Shown here: in pieces, positions 61,293-64,000 of the stretch
How the letters are laid out: each line of letters opens with the position of its first letter
How positions within the stretch are numbered: position 1 is the first letter of the stretch
Source: an uncultured Tenacibaculum sp.
GTDB taxonomy: Bacteria; Bacteroidota; Bacteroidia; Flavobacteriales; Flavobacteriaceae
Assembly: GCA_947501615.1 (NCBI GenBank)
Contig: CANMWK010000010.1
Coordinates: 1-64,000, forward strand
Reading direction: 5' to 3'
Length of the DNA stretch: 64,000 nt
Made by a program: the position numbers and the translations under genes
Notes under the pieces: generated by a model
The model's input: the letters and a program-made list of their open reading frames with translations, nothing else
The model's database searches: none
What the model was told of the DNA's origin: nothing

Positions 61293-61721
61293 TTATACTC
61301 TCTTAATCACATTCGTTACAATTCCCCAAATCACGAAGTTGTTTTCTTCGGTAATTTTAATAATTGGATAATCCGGGTTTTCAGGTTGTAACCAAACTTC
61401 ATTTCCATCTACACGAAGTCTTTTTACAGTGAATTCTCCGTCTAAAAAACAAACTGCAATTTTATTATTTGTTGGAGGAATACTTCGATCGATAACCAAT
61501 AAATCATTATCATCTAAACCAGCACCAATCATCGATTGTCCGCTGACACGAGCAAAAAAAGTAGCTTCTTTATTACGAATTAATTCTTCATCTAAAGAAA
61601 TTCGCGATTCCTTAAAGTCATCAGCAGGAGAAGGAAATCCAGCAGAAATTCCAGTATCAAAAAAAATAGCACCTTCACTATCTGTGCTTTTCGGACTAAA
61701 GAATGTTAATGTTACACTCAT
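61293..61721 (-). CDS. umuD: UmuD-like translesion polymerase subunit
   Basis: A 142-residue LexA/UmuD-like S24 peptidase. Self-cleavage would occur at the Ala27-Gly28 site (ISAGFPSPADD); the catalytic serine is in ARVSGQSM and the lysine in FTVKRLRV. The cleaved form helps UmuC-like polymerase copy damaged DNA. It starts 4 bp inside the umuC stop and is downstream of umuC, the reverse of the E. coli order. Confidence 0.92.
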   Translation of the reverse strand: MSVTLTFFSPKSTDSEGAIFFDTGISAGFPSPADDFKESRISLDEELIRNKEATFFARVSGQSMIGAGLDDNDLLVIDRSIPPTNNKIAVCFLDGEFTVKRLRVDGNEVWLQPENPDYPIIKITEENNFVIWGIVTNVIKRV

Positions 61722-62974
61722 TTTACAACTATTATATCGTTAATGTTTGTTGTGTATTTAGGAGTTAATCGTTCTTGACGCATTTTCCAAGTTCTTTGTA
61801 GATCTTGGTTAGCTAATTTAACACTATTTGACTTATATTTTTGATTTATAAGATCAATAGCATTCATCAAAGGTTTATGTTTAGGATCTTCTTTGGTGAA
61901 TAAATCGAGTTGAAAGTTATCTTCTGGAACCAAACCTGTAACAATTACACCAGCTCGTTTATATTTTATACCTGGTTTAAATATGGTTTTAACAGCTTCA
62001 ACAGCACATTTACTAATAATTAGTGATGAATTGGTTGGATTTGGAAGAATTACCGTTTTACTTACTCGATGTTGTTCTAAATGTTCTTTATGACGATCGC
62101 TACGCAATAAAACAACAATCATATGGCAACTGTGTTTTTGCTTTCTTAATTTTTCTGCACAGTTAGTTGCAAACGTAGATACACGTTCTTTGATGTTTTC
62201 AATATCAGAATAGGTATACTCAAAACTACGTGTTGTTGCAATTGCTTTTTTATCCTTTTCTTCGTCCAATTTCATTGTTGGTTTTCCCAATAGATCTTGT
62301 TGTAATCTCCAAACCACAATAGAATATTTTTTGCGAACCATTTCACTATCCAATTGTGTAAAGTCATACGCTTTTACACAACCGGCGGCTTTTAATTTTT
62401 TTTGCAATCCGCGACCAATTCCCCAAACTTTTTCAATAGGCATCCATTGTAAAGCTTTAATTCTTTTTTCTTCAGAATCAATAACATAAACGCCTCCAGT
62501 TTCTTTCAAAAATTTTCGAGCAATTTTATTAGCCACTTTACTTAGAGCTTTCGTAGGAGCTATACCAACACAAGTCGGAATTCCCGTCCATTGTAAAATA
62601 CGATTTCGAATTTTATTTCCGTAGTCATCTAAATCGTAATTTTCGAAACCTTTAAATTCAAGGAAAGCTTCATCAATAGAATAAATTTCAATATCAGGAG
62701 TAAACTGAGCTAGAATTTTCATTACTCGATCACTCATATCTCCGTATAATGGGTAATTAGAAGAAATTACCTTAATGTTGTGTTGTTTACAATAATTTTC
62801 CCATTTAAAAATAGGAGCACCCATAGGTAAACCGATTGCTTTGGCTTCATCACTTCTAGATATTACGCACCCATCGTTATTGCTTAAAATAGCCACAGGT
62901 TTATTTTGCAAGTTCGGATTAAAAACTCGCTCGCAAGAAGCATAAAAATTATTACAATCAACTAAAGCAAACAT
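61718..62974 (-). CDS. umuC: Y-family DNA polymerase UmuC-like
   Basis: A 418-residue translesion DNA polymerase. It has FALVDCNNFYASCERVF at the start with the first metal Asp, YSIDEAFLEF with the catalytic D/E pair, and the C-terminal UmuC-specific extension. It copies damaged templates together with UmuD'. The ATG at 62974 is used; an ATG 18 bp upstream adds six residues. It is divergent from the Lrp-type regulator gene. Confidence 0.93.
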   Translation of the reverse strand: MFALVDCNNFYASCERVFNPNLQNKPVAILSNNDGCVISRSDEAKAIGLPMGAPIFKWENYCKQHNIKVISSNYPLYGDMSDRVMKILAQFTPDIEIYSIDEAFLEFKGFENYDLDDYGNKIRNRILQWTGIPTCVGIAPTKALSKVANKIARKFLKETGGVYVIDSEEKRIKALQWMPIEKVWGIGRGLQKKLKAAGCVKAYDFTQLDSEMVRKKYSIVVWRLQQDLLGKPTMKLDEEKDKKAIATTRSFEYTYSDIENIKERVSTFATNCAEKLRKQKHSCHMIVVLLRSDRHKEHLEQHRVSKTVILPNPTNSSLIISKCAVEAVKTIFKPGIKYKRAGVIVTGLVPEDNFQLDLFTKEDPKHKPLMNAIDLINQKYKSNSVKLANQDLQRTWKMRQERLTPKYTTNINDIIVVK

Positions 62975-63059
62975 TGCTGTAAATTTAATCATTATATCCT
63001 AGTTTTTAAATTATACTATGATATTCATATCCTTTAATCTTTTCCTTATTTTTGTTTTT

Positions 63060-63521
63060 ATGTCGAAAAAGTTAAAAATTGATGGTATAGATAAAATTAT
63101 CATCAAACGGTTAGTAAAAGATGCGCGAACACCTATTTTAAGTATTGCAAGAGAAGTAGGAATTTCTGGAGCAGCTATTCATCAACGTTTACGAAAATTA
63201 GATGATTCTAATTTAATTGATGGATACAAAATGGTGTTAAATCCTAAAGCATTAGGATATACAACAACTGCCTTTGTAGGTGTTTTTTTAGAATCTGCCA
63301 ATTTATATTCTTCTGCTATAAAACGATTAAAAGATATTCCTGAAGTGGTTGAAAGTCATTATACAACAGGAAACTATGCTGTGTTTATTAAGATCATGTG
63401 TAAGAACAATCAAGATTTAATGCATTTGTTAAATAAAGATATACAAACTATAAAAGGTGTGTCTAGAACAGAAACATTTATATCTTTGGATCAGCAAATA
63501 GATCGACAAATAAAAATTTAG
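63060..63521 (+). CDS. Lrp/AsnC family transcription regulator
   Basis: A 153-residue regulator with an N-terminal winged helix-turn-helix (REVGISGAAIHQRLRKL) and a C-terminal RAM ligand domain. It begins with ATG at 63060; an upstream frame start at 63018 would add a hydrophobic stretch with no match to the family. It shares an 85-bp divergent gap with umuC and may govern amino-acid-related genes. Confidence 0.93.
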   Translation: MSKKLKIDGIDKIIIKRLVKDARTPILSIAREVGISGAAIHQRLRKLDDSNLIDGYKMVLNPKALGYTTTAFVGVFLESANLYSSAIKRLKDIPEVVESHYTTGNYAVFIKIMCKNNQDLMHLLNKDIQTIKGVSRTETFISLDQQIDRQIKI

Positions 63522-63530
63522 AGCTTAATA

Positions 63531-64000
63531 ATGAAAGAGTTTATCGAATATTTTGAATTAGGATTGTTTCATGTGCTTGATATTAAAGCATATGATCACA
63601 TTCTTTTTTTAATTGTTTTAGCCATAGTATACCAATTTAAACAATGGAAAAAAGTATTGTGGTTAGTTACGTTATTTACCATAGGGCATTCTATCACCTT
63701 AGCTTTATCTGCATTTGGTGTGATTAATGTACGAGCAGATTTGGTAGAGTTTTTAATTCCACTTACCATATTTATTACTGGATTAATGAATGTGCTTACC
63801 GCACGTAAAGCATCTGTAGGGAAAGAAAATCAAAATTTATTTTTCGCTTTATTTTTTGGATTAATACACGGTTTAGGTTTTTCGAATTACTTTAAAATGA
63901 TGGTGGCAAGAGGTGAAGATAAAGTAGTGCCGTTATTAGAATTTGCCTTAGGGGTAGAGGCTGCTCAAGTAATTATTGTGGCTTTAATATTATTGTTTGG
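63531..64000 (+). CDS. HupE/UreJ family protein (partial)
   Basis: A membrane protein starting at ATG 63531, 9 bp after the regulator stop, cut by the window end after 156 codons. It shows the FHVLDIKAYDHILFL segment, GHSITLALSA and FGLIHGLGFSNYF, typical of HupE/UreJ proteins, which are nickel or other metal-related membrane proteins with His motifs on helices. The overlapping operon with the Lrp-type regulator suggests co-regulation. Confidence 0.88.
   Translation, partial: MKEFIEYFELGLFHVLDIKAYDHILFLIVLAIVYQFKQWKKVLWLVTLFTIGHSITLALSAFGVINVRADLVEFLIPLTIFITGLMNVLTARKASVGKENQNLFFALFFGLIHGLGFSNYFKMMVARGEDKVVPLLEFALGVEAAQVIIVALILLF

Overview
This AT-rich window looks like the chromosome of a marine member of the Flavobacteriaceae (Bacteroidota), in the range of Tenacibaculum, Polaribacter or Aquimarina. 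Four things point there. Promoter-like TAnnTTTG -7 elements replace E. coli-type promoters and ribosome sites. One secreted protein carries a type IX secretion C-terminal domain. Lineage-typical families are present (DUF4296, DUF4271, DUF2911, DUF5777, a TonB receptor with a CarboxypepD-like plug extension). Small palindromic repeats of the 'MLK(R/Q)VQHD' type are scattered through it. No rRNA, tRNA, CRISPR array, prophage or complete insertion sequence was seen.

Layout. 1-5 kb: radA behind an 11-copy heptamer repeat, an LRR lipoprotein, and an ECF sigma / membrane protein / secreted protein operon. 5-9.2 kb: a DUF1501/DUF1800 pair, then a HemD-type protein with a DUF4271 membrane protein. 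9.3-16.7 kb: polyprenol-phosphate mannosyltransferase, dihydroorotase, DUF4296 lipoprotein, NAD-dependent epimerase, tyrS and a tiny Cys-rich protein. 16.8-24.8 kb: a retropepsin/PDZ protein, then a probable metal (copper-like) locus: Cys-motif protein, Met/His-rich beta-barrel, DJ-1/isonitrile-hydratase-like lipoprotein, TonB receptor, PepSY membrane protein. 24.9-27.6 kb: a PI-PLC-like protein with two proteins that share an unrecognised domain. 28-32.3 kb: DUF2911, a DUF5777/YceI/OB-fold operon and a membrane-anchored LytTR regulator. 32.4-36.8 kb: leuS and two YceI paralogues.

36.8-43.6 kb is the most striking region. It is a tightly packed gene cluster with an FAD oxidoreductase, SAM methyltransferase, type III polyketide synthase, FabL-like enoyl reductase, FabZ-like dehydratase, FabF-like ketosynthase, ACP and phosphopantetheinyl transferase. 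I infer that a dedicated type II fatty-acid module makes a saturated acyl starter. The type III PKS would turn it into a phenolic lipid (alkylresorcinol or alkylpyrone), and the methyltransferase and flavoenzyme would tailor it, perhaps to a quinone. SemiSWEET, PepSY, an acyltransferase-like protein, a TesB thioesterase and an SdpI-like protein follow to 47.1 kb.

47-64 kb: a SCO1-like protein, rseP, a cupin-like protein, a ketosynthase-bioB pair, a Tat+T9SS GMC oxidoreductase, the bioA/bioD/bioF group, a UmuC/UmuD pair in reversed order, an Lrp/AsnC regulator and a partial HupE/UreJ protein. The biotin region holds much repeat debris: a GIY-YIG nuclease gene with an in-frame stop between two repeat hairpins, a frameshifted small gene, and a repeat unit absorbed into the bioF reading frame. 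A second repeat unit lies inside leuS, next to a heptamer array.
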